Positions 15,490 through 24,080 of a stretch of DNA of 54,484 nucleotides are shown piece after piece. Position 1 is the stretch's first letter; the number at the start of each line of letters is the position of its first letter. This DNA is from Microbacterium testaceum (lineage in GTDB: Bacteria > Actinomycetota > Actinomycetes > Actinomycetales > Microbacteriaceae): the NCBI RefSeq assembly GCF_001476285.1, contig NZ_LDRU01000111.1, positions 1 to 54,484 on the forward strand, in the 5' to 3' direction. The translations under genes were made by a program, and so were the position numbers. The notes under the pieces are model-generated. The model was given only the letters and a program-made list of their open reading frames with translations. It did no database searches and was not told the origin of the DNA.

Positions 15490-16656
15490 ATGACCGAAAC
15501 CCCCGCTCCACCCCGCACGTCGCCGCTGCATGATCGGCACGAGGCCCTCGGCGCCTCGTTCACCGACTTCGGCGGCTGGAACATGCCGGTGCGTTACACC
15601 TCCGACCTCGCGGAGCATCACGCGGTGCGCACGGCCGCAGGGCTGTTCGACATCTCCCACATGGCCGAGTTCGTCGTCGAGGGCCCGCGAGCCGCGGCTT
15701 TCCTCGACTACGTGCTCGCCGGCCGCCTGTCGACCATGAAGATCGGCAAAGCGAAGTACTCCCTCGTCCTCGCCGAGTCGGGCGGCATCATCGACGACGT
15801 CATCGTCTACCGCACGGGGGAGCAGCGCTTCCTCGTCATCTCGAACGCCGGGAACCGGGATGCCGTGGCGGCGGCGTTCGAAACCGCTCAGGCGACGTGG
15901 CGCCCCGCGCCGGACGCTTCGACGGGGTCAGCGACCGACGCTCGCGGAACCCTCACCGTCGAAGACGTCACCGACCACTACGCCCTCATCGCCCTCCAGG
16001 GTCCCGAAGCACGTGGCATCCTGAGTTCCACCCCGGGGGTCGAGATCACCGGCACGCCTCTCGACGAGCTCGGCTACTACGCCTGGACCGAGGGAACCTT
16101 CGACGGCGCGCCGCTCTTCGTCGCCCGTACCGGGTACACCGGTGAGGACGGCTACGAGCTGATGATCTCCACCGCGCAGGCCGGCGCCCTGTGGGACGCC
16201 GCGCTCGCCGCGGGCGCAGACCGCGGGCTCGTCCCCTGCGGTCTCGCCGCGCGCGACACCCTTCGCCTCGAGGCCGGCATGCCGCTCTACGGCCACGAGC
16301 TGTCGCGCGACATCGTGCCCGCCCAGGCCGGTCTCGGCCGCGTCGTCGCCGTCGACAAGGAGTCCTTCGTCGGCAAGGACGGCCTGTCGTCGGGACCCGC
16401 CGATGCCCCCGTGCTCGTCGGCCTCGTCTCGGAGGGTCGGCGCGCGGGCCGCGCCGGCTACGCCGTGCTGCACGGCGACGACACCGTCGGCGAGATCACC
16501 AGCGGTGCCCTGAGCCCCACCCTCGGCCACCCCGTCGCGATGGCGTTCGTCGCGCCCGCGGCATCCGCACTCGGAACCGAACTGACCATCGACGTGCGCG
16601 GAACCCGCATTCCCGCGACCGTCACCGCCCTTCCCTTCTACCGGAGAAACGCATGA
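15490..16656 (+). CDS. gcvT: Aminomethyltransferase, glycine cleavage T protein
   Basis: A 388-residue cytosolic protein that moves the methylene group from the aminomethylated H protein to tetrahydrofolate and releases ammonia. Family blocks are present: [17 protein letters not shown] near the N-terminus, [44 protein letters not shown] and [14 protein letters not shown]. The ATG at 15490 follows the riboswitch leader; no strong ribosome binding site is visible. Its stop overlaps gcvH by ATGA. An extra loop near residues 138-155 ([12 protein letters not shown]) looks like a harmless insertion. Confidence 0.97.
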   Translation: MTETPAPPRTSPLHDRHEALGASFTDFGGWNMPVRYTSDLAEHHAVRTAAGLFDISHMAEFVVEGPRAAAFLDYVLAGRLSTMKIGKAKYSLVLAESGGIIDDVIVYRTGEQRFLVISNAGNRDAVAAAFETAQATWRPAPDASTGSATDARGTLTVEDVTDHYALIALQGPEARGILSSTPGVEITGTPLDELGYYAWTEGTFDGAPLFVARTGYTGEDGYELMISTAQAGALWDAALAAGADRGLVPCGLAARDTLRLEAGMPLYGHELSRDIVPAQAGLGRVVAVDKESFVGKDGLSSGPADAPVLVGLVSEGRRAGRAGYAVLHGDDTVGEITSGALSPTLGHPVAMAFVAPAASALGTELTIDVRGTRIPATVTALPFYRRNA

Positions 16657-17039
16657 CCGACCTCACCGCCCTCAGCTACACGTCCGAGCACGAGTGGATC
16701 GCCGTCACAGAGAGTGAAGAGGGCACCATCGCCACGGTCGGCATCACCGACTTCGCCGCCGACAAGCTCGGCGACGTCGTCTTCGTCGAACTCCCCGGCG
16801 CGGACTCCGCGGTGACCGCGGGCGACGTCTGCGGCGAGATCGAGTCGACCAAGTCGGTCGGCGAGCTCTACGCGCCGATCACGGGCACGGTCGTCGAGGT
16901 CAATGAGGCAGTGGTCGACGACCCCTCCCTGGTCAACGCCGAGCCCTTCGCCGGCGGATGGCTCATCAAGATCCGCGTCGAGGGCGAGCTTCCCGCCGAC
17001 CTGCTCGACCGCGCCGCCTACGAGGACCTCACCGCATGA
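16653..17039 (+). CDS. gcvH: Glycine cleavage H protein (lipoyl carrier)
   Basis: A 128-residue carrier that shuttles the aminomethyl group between GcvP and GcvT on a lipoyl arm. The lipoylated lysine is in [14 protein letters not shown] (about Lys67). [10 protein letters not shown] and [20 protein letters not shown] are family hallmarks. It overlaps gcvT at its start and gcvP at its end, each by ATGA, giving strict coupling within the glycine-controlled operon. No lipoate ligase or lipoyl synthase gene lies in the window. Confidence 0.97.
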   Translation: MTDLTALSYTSEHEWIAVTESEEGTIATVGITDFAADKLGDVVFVELPGADSAVTAGDVCGEIESTKSVGELYAPITGTVVEVNEAVVDDPSLVNAEPFAGGWLIKIRVEGELPADLLDRAAYEDLTA

Positions 17040-19915
17040 CCTCCGTCCTTCCTTCTCGCACCGAGGCCGGCGCGCCGGTCGCGTTCACCGACCGCCACAT
17101 CGGAATCGGTGCCGACGCGCAGGCCCGCATGCTCGAGGTCGTCGGGTACGACAGCGTCGAGGCGCTCGTCGAGACCGCCGTCCCGGCATCCATCCACGTC
17201 CGTCCCCGCGAGACGAGCGACATCCCCGTCGCCGCGACCGAGGCCGAAGCGCTCGCCGAGCTGCGTGAGTTGGCGACGGCGAACCGTTCCGCGCGGCCGC
17301 TGATCGGCCTCGGCTACTACGACACCTTCACCCCGTCGGTGATCGCCCGGAACGTCCTCGAGAACCCGTCGTGGTACACGGCGTACACGCCGTACCAGCC
17401 CGAGATCTCACAGGGCCGCCTCGAGGCGCTCATCAACTTCCAGACGATGGTGACCGACCTCACGGGTCTGGCGACGGCGAACGCGTCGATGCTCGACGAG
17501 TCCACCGCCGTCGTCGAGGGCATGCTCGTCGCGCGCCGGGCATCGAAGGCGAAGACCGACGTCTTCCTCGTCGACATCGACGCGCTGCCGCAGACCAAGG
17601 CGCTGCTGCACCACCGTGCCGCGGCCGTCGGCATCCGCATCGTCGAGACGTCGTTCGCCGGCGAGCTCCCCGAGGCGTTCGGCGCGTTCGTGCAATACCC
17701 CGGTGCCACCGGGCGCATCTGGGACTTCTCCGCCGTCGCCGAGGCCGTGCACGCCGGCGGCGGTCTCGTCGTGGCCGCGGCCGACCTGCTCGCCCTTACG
17801 CTCCTGCGCTCACCCGGTGCGCTCGGCGCCGATGTCGCGGTCGGAACGACCCAGCGCTTCGGCGTCCCGCTCGGTTTCGGCGGACCGCACGCCGGCTACA
17901 TGGCCGTGCGCGCGGGCCTCGAGCGCCAGCTTCCGGGCCGTCTCGTCGGGGTGTCCCAGGATGCCGTCGGCGCCCCCGCCTACCGGCTGTCGCTGCAGAC
18001 GCGCGAGCAGCACATCCGTCGTGAGAAGGCGACCTCGAACATCTGCACCGCGCAGGTGCTGCTGGCCGTCATGGCCGCGATGTACGCGGTGTATCACGGG
18101 CCCGACGGGCTCCGCGCGATCGCGACGCGGGTCGCGCAGAAGGCCGACGTCCTGGCATCCGCTCTCCGGTCGTACGACCTCACCCTCGTGAGCGACGCGT
18201 TCTTCGACACCGTGCGCGTGCACGTCCCCGGTCGAGCGCAGGACGTGATCGATCGTGCGCGCGAGCGCGGCTACCAGCTGCTCTGGGTGGACGATGCGAC
18301 CGTGGGTGTCTCGGTGGATGAGACGACGACGGATGCAGACATCGCGGCGGTCCTCGACGCGTTCGGTCTGGTCGCGGGTGAGCTGCCCGAGGGCGAAGCC
18401 CTGCGGGGCGTCGCCGACGCGCTGCACCGTGACGACGAGTACCTCACCCACCCCGTCTTCCACGCCCACCGCAGCGAGACGGCGATGATGCGCTACCTCA
18501 AGACGCTCGCCGACCGCGACTACGCGCTCGATCGCGGAATGATCCCGCTCGGATCGTGCACGATGAAGCTCAACGCCGCGACCGAGATGGCGGCGGTGTC
18601 GTGGCCCGAGTTCTCGCGCGTGCACCCGTTCGCGCCCGAGGCCGACGTGCGCGGCTACCTCGAGATGATCGAGCAGCTCGAGCGCTGGCTCGCCGAGGTC
18701 ACCGGGTACGACGCGGTGTCGCTGCAGCCGAACGCCGGCTCGCAGGGCGAGCTCGCGGGCCTGCTCGCGATCCGCGGCTACCACCTGGCGAACGGCGACA
18801 CCGCGCGCACGGTGTGCCTGATCCCGTCGTCGGCGCACGGCACCAATGCGGCCTCGGCGATCCTCGCGGGCATGAAGGTCGTCGTCGTCGCGTGCGACGA
18901 GGCCGGCAACGTCGACCTCGGCGACCTGCGGGCCAAGATCGCGCAGCACGCGGCGGAGCTCTCGGCTCTGATGATCACCTACCCCTCGACCCACGGGGTG
19001 TACGAGCATGACGTGCTCGAGATCACGCAGGCCGTGCACGATGCCGGTGGACAGGTGTACGTCGACGGCGCCAACCTCAACGCCCTGCTCGGCTTCGCGC
19101 GCTTCGGCGACCTGGGCGGCGACGTCTCGCACCTCAACCTGCACAAGACGTTCGCGATCCCGCACGGCGGTGGCGGACCGGGCGTCGGCCCGGTGGCGGC
19201 GAAGGCGCACCTCGCGCCCTTCCTCCCGTCGCACCCGTTCTCGCAGCGCGCCGAGCACGCGGGCGGCGTCTTCGACGGCGGCCCCGTGTCGGCCGCCCCC
19301 CACGGCTCCGCCGGCATCCTGCCCATCTCGTGGGCGTACGTGCGCATGATGGGCGCTGAGGGGCTGCGTCAGGCGACCGCCGCGGCGGTGCTCTCGGCCA
19401 ACTACATCGCCGCGCGCCTGCGCGAGCACTATCCGGTGCTCTATGCGGGTGAGGGAGGCCTCGTCGCGCACGAATGCATCCTCGACCTGCGCCCCCTCAA
19501 GGAGCAGACCGGTGTCACCGTCGACGACGTGGCGAAGCGCCTCATCGACTACGGCTTCCACGCGCCGACGATGTCGTTCCCGGTGGCCGGCACCCTGATG
19601 GTGGAGCCGACCGAGAGCGAGGACCTCGCCGAGCTCGACCGATTCGTGGATGCCATGATCGCGATCAAGCAGGAGGCAGTCGCCGTCGCCGCGGGGCAGT
19701 GGCCCGCCGACGACAACCCGCTCGTGAATGCCCCGCATACCGCCGAGACCGTGGTCGTGGGGGAGTGGGAGCACCCGTACTCGCGCGAGACCGCCGTGTA
19801 CCCGGTGCGTTCGCTCATCCGAGGCAAGTACTGGCCTCCGGTGCGCCGCATCGACCAGGCCTACGGTGACCGCAACCTCGTGTGCTCGTGCCCTCCGCCG
19901 GAGGCGTTCGCCTGA
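17036..19915 (+). CDS. gcvP: Glycine dehydrogenase (decarboxylating), P protein
   Basis: A 959-residue PLP enzyme of the fused (homodimer) type, which decarboxylates glycine and passes the aminomethyl group to GcvH. The N-terminal half carries FTDRHIG and [14 protein letters not shown]. The C-terminal half has the PLP lysine in [18 protein letters not shown] (about Lys704), preceded by [18 protein letters not shown]. Full length for actinobacterial GcvP. It ends with [19 protein letters not shown], a conserved tail. The gcvTHP operon ends with a hairpin a few bases downstream. Confidence 0.97.
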   Translation: MTSVLPSRTEAGAPVAFTDRHIGIGADAQARMLEVVGYDSVEALVETAVPASIHVRPRETSDIPVAATEAEALAELRELATANRSARPLIGLGYYDTFTPSVIARNVLENPSWYTAYTPYQPEISQGRLEALINFQTMVTDLTGLATANASMLDESTAVVEGMLVARRASKAKTDVFLVDIDALPQTKALLHHRAAAVGIRIVETSFAGELPEAFGAFVQYPGATGRIWDFSAVAEAVHAGGGLVVAAADLLALTLLRSPGALGADVAVGTTQRFGVPLGFGGPHAGYMAVRAGLERQLPGRLVGVSQDAVGAPAYRLSLQTREQHIRREKATSNICTAQVLLAVMAAMYAVYHGPDGLRAIATRVAQKADVLASALRSYDLTLVSDAFFDTVRVHVPGRAQDVIDRARERGYQLLWVDDATVGVSVDETTTDADIAAVLDAFGLVAGELPEGEALRGVADALHRDDEYLTHPVFHAHRSETAMMRYLKTLADRDYALDRGMIPLGSCTMKLNAATEMAAVSWPEFSRVHPFAPEADVRGYLEMIEQLERWLAEVTGYDAVSLQPNAGSQGELAGLLAIRGYHLANGDTARTVCLIPSSAHGTNAASAILAGMKVVVVACDEAGNVDLGDLRAKIAQHAAELSALMITYPSTHGVYEHDVLEITQAVHDAGGQVYVDGANLNALLGFARFGDLGGDVSHLNLHKTFAIPHGGGGPGVGPVAAKAHLAPFLPSHPFSQRAEHAGGVFDGGPVSAAPHGSAGILPISWAYVRMMGAEGLRQATAAAVLSANYIAARLREHYPVLYAGEGGLVAHECILDLRPLKEQTGVTVDDVAKRLIDYGFHAPTMSFPVAGTLMVEPTESEDLAELDRFVDAMIAIKQEAVAVAAGQWPADDNPLVNAPHTAETVVVGEWEHPYSRETAVYPVRSLIRGKYWPPVRRIDQAYGDRNLVCSCPPPEAFA

Positions 19916-19920
19916 TCTCC

Positions 19921-19955
19921 GGCCCGGCCTCACTCGCTGTGAAGGAGGCCGGGCC
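19921..19955 (+). terminator. Terminator of the gcv operon
   Basis: Perfect 11-bp arms (GGCCCGGCCTC and GAGGCCGGGCC) with a 13-base loop start 6 bases after the gcvP stop and are followed by GTTCGTG. Confidence 0.8.
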
Positions 19956-19976
19956 GTTCGTGCGCCACACGAGCCC

Positions 19977-20039
19977 CGAGACTGCATTCAGCTGACAAAC
20001 CCACTGCGCGCTGCAATGGGTTTGTCAGCTGTGTGCAGT
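19977..20039. repeat. Palindromic repeat, copy 1, beside the AbiEi-like gene
   Basis: Arms of 23 bases (19981-20003 and 20017-20039; 21 of 23 pair) form a long hairpin. The first 21 bases, CGAGACTGCATTCAGCTGACA, are repeated exactly at 21140-21160 in copy 2. The two copies bracket the gene at 20061-21038. Confidence 0.85.
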
Positions 20040-20060
20040 TTCGGCCTTAGATTGCTCAGT

Positions 20061-21038
20061 TCACGGAGGCTCGGAGCCTTCGGGGCGAGCGCGGAGCGTG
20101 GTGCGGAGCGTGGCGAGACGCGCAAGGTCGGGTGGGTGATCCGGAGAAAGACCGACGGACATCAACAGGGCTCGCAACGCATCGCCGTCGGTGAGGTCAT
20201 CCCAGCCCCAGTGGACGACAGCCCGGGCTCCGCGACGCAGAAGACGGCGATCGCGGTCCTCTCTTGCCCTGAGCGCGGCGGCCGGGTCCCCGAATCGACC
20301 GTCGTACTTGATTCGACCGTCTGCCTCCCCCGCGACTCGTCGCGCCGACCACCACATGTCCGCGCGATCACCGCCGGCTCCGTCGGCGCCGATCCACTGT
20401 TGAAGTTCGGGCGGCGGAAATCCCCACCATTCGATCGCCGCGCGGCTCAGAGACTCGAAGGCTGACTCGGCTCGCCCGTCCGCTCGGCTCAGCGCCCATC
20501 GCGCCGCCCGTCGACCTCGCGCGGACATCCTCTCCTCATTCAGCGTCACCAGGGAGAGCGAGTCGATCGTCCGATCCGCACCGACTGCTGCGTCCGCCGC
20601 GACGAGGGCGATGCCGGGATGCCGGTGGCGTGCGATGTCGATGCATGTGTCCGCGCGCGAGGTCAGGCGTATGCCGTGAATCTCTTCGATGATGCGATCG
20701 GCATGCGCGCTCGTATGCACCTGCACCCCACCCGAGTGTCGCGAAGTCGCTGTATCCGGAGCAAGGACGTGGACAGGATGACCAGCCCCCACCGTCGGCA
20801 GTCCCCACAGCAGCGCGGCTGACTCCAGACACAGGACATCGTCCGGTGCTACCAGGAGGTGCGCGTGGACTCGCGCCAGATCTCGTTCCCACCCTGCGAG
20901 CGACTCCCACTCGACGCGTGGCGCGTAAACGCCTCGCCCGACCGGCACGATCTCTCCACGCCGCACGCTGCGCGTCGAGTGGGTCAGGGCGGACGGCCGG
21001 AGGAGGGGGAGAGGGGAGATCGTTGGCATCCGCATCAT
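20061..21038 (-). CDS. AbiEi-antitoxin-like protein with PD-(D/E)XK-like C-terminal domain
   Basis: A 325-residue cytosolic protein. The N-terminal part (SVRRGEIVPVGRGVYAPR, then LCLESAALLWGLP) matches the winged-helix and middle domains of AbiEi-family proteins common in actinobacteria. The C-terminal part has a Vsr/DUF559-like endonuclease pattern: DMWW, then EADGRIKYDGRFG with the acidic pair and Lys, then REDRDRRLLRRGARAVVHWGWDDL. No AbiEii toxin is adjacent, so it is not an intact type IV toxin-antitoxin pair. The ATG at 21038 follows AAAGGTGG; ATGs at 21035 and 21029 are alternatives. It is flanked by two copies of one palindrome. True function unknown. Confidence 0.8.
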   Translation of the reverse strand: MMRMPTISPLPLLRPSALTHSTRSVRRGEIVPVGRGVYAPRVEWESLAGWERDLARVHAHLLVAPDDVLCLESAALLWGLPTVGAGHPVHVLAPDTATSRHSGGVQVHTSAHADRIIEEIHGIRLTSRADTCIDIARHRHPGIALVAADAAVGADRTIDSLSLVTLNEERMSARGRRAARWALSRADGRAESAFESLSRAAIEWWGFPPPELQQWIGADGAGGDRADMWWSARRVAGEADGRIKYDGRFGDPAAALRAREDRDRRLLRRGARAVVHWGWDDLTDGDALRALLMSVGLSPDHPPDLARLATLRTTLRARPEGSEPP

Positions 21039-21139
21039 TCGCCCACCTTTACCGACAGCACCCGAGCGCGCGTCGTGGCTGAGCTCGTCGGTGGTCAAAC
21101 CCCGAACTCGCCCTGCTGTGCAGGACGAGCGGGCCCTCG

Positions 21140-21205
21140 CGAGACTGCATTCAGCTGACATCTCCACTGCAGCTTGCAATGGGGATGTCAGCTGAATGCA
21201 GTCTC
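21140..21205. repeat. Palindromic repeat, copy 2, beside the AbiEi-like gene
   Basis: Arms of 25 bases (21141-21165 and 21181-21205, 24 of 25 paired) around a 15-base loop containing TTGCAA. It shares a 21-base exact segment and the CCACTGC...GCAATGG core with copy 1. It lies about 100 bases upstream of the AbiEi-like start. Confidence 0.88.
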
Positions 21206-21289
21206 GGAGCACGGGGCGCCGAAAGCGACGCGCAAGGGCGAGCGGAACCGCGGGCGGCGCGCACAGGTAATCGCACAGCACGGGTTGGG

Positions 21290-21295
21290 TAAGGT
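21290..21295 (+). promoter_or_regulatory. -10 box TAAGGT of the orphan binding-protein gene
   Basis: TAAGGT ends 6 bases before the GTG at 21302, so the transcript is probably leaderless. This supports GTG 21302 as start. Confidence 0.45.
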
Positions 21296-21301
21296 TCCCC
21301 T

Positions 21302-23044
21302 GTGCACCCTGGCCAGTCTCACGCTCCTCGATTGACCACACGTTCCCGGAGTCTGCTGCGCGCCGCCGCGCTCATCGTGACCGCGACGATCGGACTCTCC
21401 GCGTGCTCCGCGCCCGAACCGGCCCCCGAGCCCGAGAAGCCGGTACGCACCAGCCTCACGGTCGGTGTCGTCGGTGCGCTCACGAGCTTCAACGCCGCCA
21501 CCGCGCAGGGGGCGACGCCCGCCAACCGAGCGGTCTCGTCGCTGCTGGACGAGCGACTCGGCTCTCTCGACGGAGACCTACAGGTCGTCCCGAACAACGG
21601 GATGGGCCGCATCACGCGCGTCGAGGGCGATCCGCTCACGGTCAGCTACGAGCTCTTCCCCGACCGCACCTGGTCGGACGGCACCGCGGTCAGCCTCGAC
21701 GACCTTCTCTTCGGCTGGGCGGTCTCGTCGCACTTCTTCGACGACGCGACCTACGACGCTCAGGGGCAGGTGGTCTCGGGTACGCGATACTTCCAGACCG
21801 CCACTGCCGCCGACCCGAACGCACGGACCGAGCGTCCGACGCTGAACCGGGCGAAGGACACCCTGACGCTCGTCTACGACGAGCCCTTCGCCGACTGGAA
21901 CCGTCAGTGGATGCTGGATCGGCCCGTTCACGTGATCGCCGAGAAGGCCGGGGTCACCGTCCAGCAGCTGATCACGGCCATCTTGACGACGCCCGAGGGC
22001 GACCCTTCCGCGCCCGTGGCGCCCAACCCCGTCCTCGCCGCCGCAGCCGCCGCCTGGAACACGGGCTTCGACGCCCCAGCAGGAGGGGTGCCCGACGCCG
22101 CCTCGGCGGTCGCCGCGGGGCCGTGGAAGGTCTCCGGGGTGACGGCGGACGCCCTCACCCTGGAGCGACGCGATGACTACCAGGGCGCCCACTACCCGGG
22201 TCTGACCGGGCTCACGGTCCGGTTCTTCCCCGACCGCGCAACGCAGCTGGCGGCGATGACGGCGGGCGAGATCGACATCGCCAACGTCGGCGACCTCGAC
22301 GCGGAGCAGCTCGAGGCCCTGACCGACGCGGGGGTGCAGGTCACCACCGGTCCCACCACTCAGACGCTTCAGCTGCGCTTCGCCGACGGCACGCCCGCGG
22401 ATCTGCGGCAGGCCGTCTCTCTCTCGCTCGACCGCGACGCGCTCGTCAAGGAGCTCCTTCAGGAGGTCCGCCCCGAGGCCCGGCCCCTGCAGTCGTTCCT
22501 CTCTTCTCCGGCGACGGGGCAGCTTTACACCGACCTCACCTCGGGCAACAACGCTCCGGGAACCTCGGCGGATCCGGATGCCGCGCGCTCCGCGCTCGAG
22601 GACCGTGCCGCCGTGCTGCGTGTCGCGTACGACAGCACCGACGATCTGTCGAGCGCGGTCTTCACGAAGCTGGTGACGATGGGCGCCAAAGCGGGAATCG
22701 CCGTCCGCGCGGCCACGGCCGAGGAAGAACCCGACGCCACGCTGTCGTGGGTGGGGGAGGACGAGAGCCTCTATCGCTCCGCGCGCGACCGTCTGGCCGA
22801 GGGCGTGGACGGTCCGGACGCGCAGCGCACCTTCCGCAAGCTCACCACCGACACGGACCCCGTCGACGTGCTCGCCGGTGCGAAGGAGATCGATCGCGCC
22901 CTGTTCTCAGCCTATGCGGGCGTTCCGCTTTTCGAGCGCACCGGCGCTGTCGCCGTCGGCAAGGGAGTACAAGGCGTCGAGTACACCTCGGAACCCGAGG
23001 GCGTGCCCCCGTCCTTCTGGACGTGGTCCGTCACGACTCCCTGA
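21302..23044 (+). CDS. Family 5 peptide-binding lipoprotein, orphan copy
   Basis: A 580-residue extracytoplasmic substrate-binding protein of the Opp/Dpp type. The lipobox GLSAC places the lipidated Cys at 35. SBP_5 features include TVSYELFPDRTWSDGTAVSLDDLLFGW and repeated small-residue loops. It is a paralogue of the binding protein at 24081: both have the TSFN motif near the N-terminus and a shared AEKAGV...APVAPN...WNTG block. It has no permease or ATPase of its own, so it may serve the transporter encoded 3 kb downstream with a different peptide range. That sharing is inferred. It ends at a bidirectional hairpin. Confidence 0.9.
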   Translation: MHPGQSHAPRLTTRSRSLLRAAALIVTATIGLSACSAPEPAPEPEKPVRTSLTVGVVGALTSFNAATAQGATPANRAVSSLLDERLGSLDGDLQVVPNNGMGRITRVEGDPLTVSYELFPDRTWSDGTAVSLDDLLFGWAVSSHFFDDATYDAQGQVVSGTRYFQTATAADPNARTERPTLNRAKDTLTLVYDEPFADWNRQWMLDRPVHVIAEKAGVTVQQLITAILTTPEGDPSAPVAPNPVLAAAAAAWNTGFDAPAGGVPDAASAVAAGPWKVSGVTADALTLERRDDYQGAHYPGLTGLTVRFFPDRATQLAAMTAGEIDIANVGDLDAEQLEALTDAGVQVTTGPTTQTLQLRFADGTPADLRQAVSLSLDRDALVKELLQEVRPEARPLQSFLSSPATGQLYTDLTSGNNAPGTSADPDAARSALEDRAAVLRVAYDSTDDLSSAVFTKLVTMGAKAGIAVRAATAEEEPDATLSWVGEDESLYRSARDRLAEGVDGPDAQRTFRKLTTDTDPVDVLAGAKEIDRALFSAYAGVPLFERTGAVAVGKGVQGVEYTSEPEGVPPSFWTWSVTTP

Positions 23045-23066
23045 TTCGGCGTCCCGGATGCCGTGC

Positions 23067-23083
23067 CCCGAGCGCTGCTCGGG
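23067..23083. terminator. Bidirectional hairpin between convergent genes
   Basis: CCCGAGC-GCT-GCTCGGG, a 7-bp stem with a 3-base loop, lies in the 39-base gap between the stops of the binding-protein gene and the CPBP gene. Confidence 0.6.
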
Positions 23084-23935
23084 TCAGGGCGTGCCGCTGG
23101 GCGTCGGTGTCGGACTCGGCGTCGGGGTGAAGATCCCGGGCCACCAGGCGGCCGCCAGGGGATAGCCGACGAAGGCGACGATGTCGATGACCGTGTGGGC
23201 GATCACCAAGGGCATGGCACGGCCCCAACGGCGGTAGCACCAGCCGAACACCAGGCCCATCACGACGTTTCCGAGCGCCGAGGGCCATCCCTGATACAGG
23301 TGGTAGCTGCCGCGCAGGAGAGCGGTCGACACGATGACCCACGTCCACGACCACCCGAGTCGGCGGAGGCGATCGAACAGGTAGCCGAGGAAGATCACCT
23401 CCTCCGTCAGCCCGGCTCGCAGCGCGGCGAGGATCAGCAGACCGATCACCCACCACGATGAATCGAGGGGCGCCGGAATGACGGCGATGCTCTGCCCGAG
23501 CGCCCGCCCCGCCGCGTAGACGCCGATGCCGGGTGCTCCGATGACCGCGACGAGAAGCAGTCCCCGGGCCGCGTCGCCGCCGAAGCGCCGGAAGTCGAGA
23601 CCGATGCGGCGCAGCGCGCTCAGGCCCGGCTCCCAGAGGAGGTACACGACCAGCGCGACGAGAGCGAGCGAGAAGAAGATGTCGAGGAACTGGTAGATCG
23701 CGTCCCACAGCGGCTCGGCGCTGCGGGAGGGGTTCAGCTGCGTCTGCTGCTGCGAGATCGGTGCGCGCGTCGCTGCCCGGATGAAGGACACGACGGAGTA
23801 GATCGCCGACTGTCCGACCGACACCAGGAGCACGAGCGCGATTTCCCACGGCAATCTTCGGCGGCGGAAAGTGTCTTGTTCGATCCCGGGTTCGTAAAAG
23901 GCCGAGGCGCGGATCATGTTGTCAGATTGCCACAT
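23084..23935 (-). CDS. CPBP-family intramembrane metalloprotease (CAAX protease/bacteriocin-processing type)
   Basis: A 283-residue integral membrane protein with about seven hydrophobic segments. The CPBP active-site motifs are seen in order: TEEVIFLGYLF (Glu-Glu; the usual Arg is replaced), LRGSYHLYQGW (His) and IAHTVIDIVAF (His and Asp). The C-terminus is a short TPTPSPTPTPSGTP repeat, probably an extended tail. Substrate unknown. The ATG at 23935 is the longest option; ATG 23917 is equally possible as neither has a strong ribosome binding site. It is convergent with the orphan SBP gene and divergent from the Opp operon. Confidence 0.85.
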   Translation of the reverse strand: MWQSDNMIRASAFYEPGIEQDTFRRRRLPWEIALVLLVSVGQSAIYSVVSFIRAATRAPISQQQTQLNPSRSAEPLWDAIYQFLDIFFSLALVALVVYLLWEPGLSALRRIGLDFRRFGGDAARGLLLVAVIGAPGIGVYAAGRALGQSIAVIPAPLDSSWWVIGLLILAALRAGLTEEVIFLGYLFDRLRRLGWSWTWVIVSTALLRGSYHLYQGWPSALGNVVMGLVFGWCYRRWGRAMPLVIAHTVIDIVAFVGYPLAAAWWPGIFTPTPSPTPTPSGTP

Positions 23936-23981
23936 TCAACCGCTTCCGAATTAAAGGTATGTAACGGTTTCCCCAGGAGTT

Positions 23982-24010
23982 TTGACCAACGCAGAGCGTT
24001 TACTTATCGT
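23982..24010 (+). promoter_or_regulatory. Sigma-70-type promoter of the Opp operon
   Basis: TTGACC (23982-23987), a 17-base spacer and TATCGT (24005-24010) lie 70 bases before the GTG at 24081. This is the clearest two-box promoter in the window. Confidence 0.65.
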
Positions 24011-24080
24011 TTCCGTATCCACGGCTCCCCCTGCTGACGTCTGTTGCGCGGGGAATCGCCAACCTTGCACTGGAGGCAAA

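Noticed and set aside
20061..21038. Complete type IV toxin-antitoxin pair
   Set aside because: No AbiEii-like nucleotidyltransferase is encoded on either side.
19977..21205. Insertion sequence with terminal inverted repeats
   Set aside because: No transposase and no target-site duplication seen. The flanking elements are internally palindromic copies, not a pair of simple terminal repeats.
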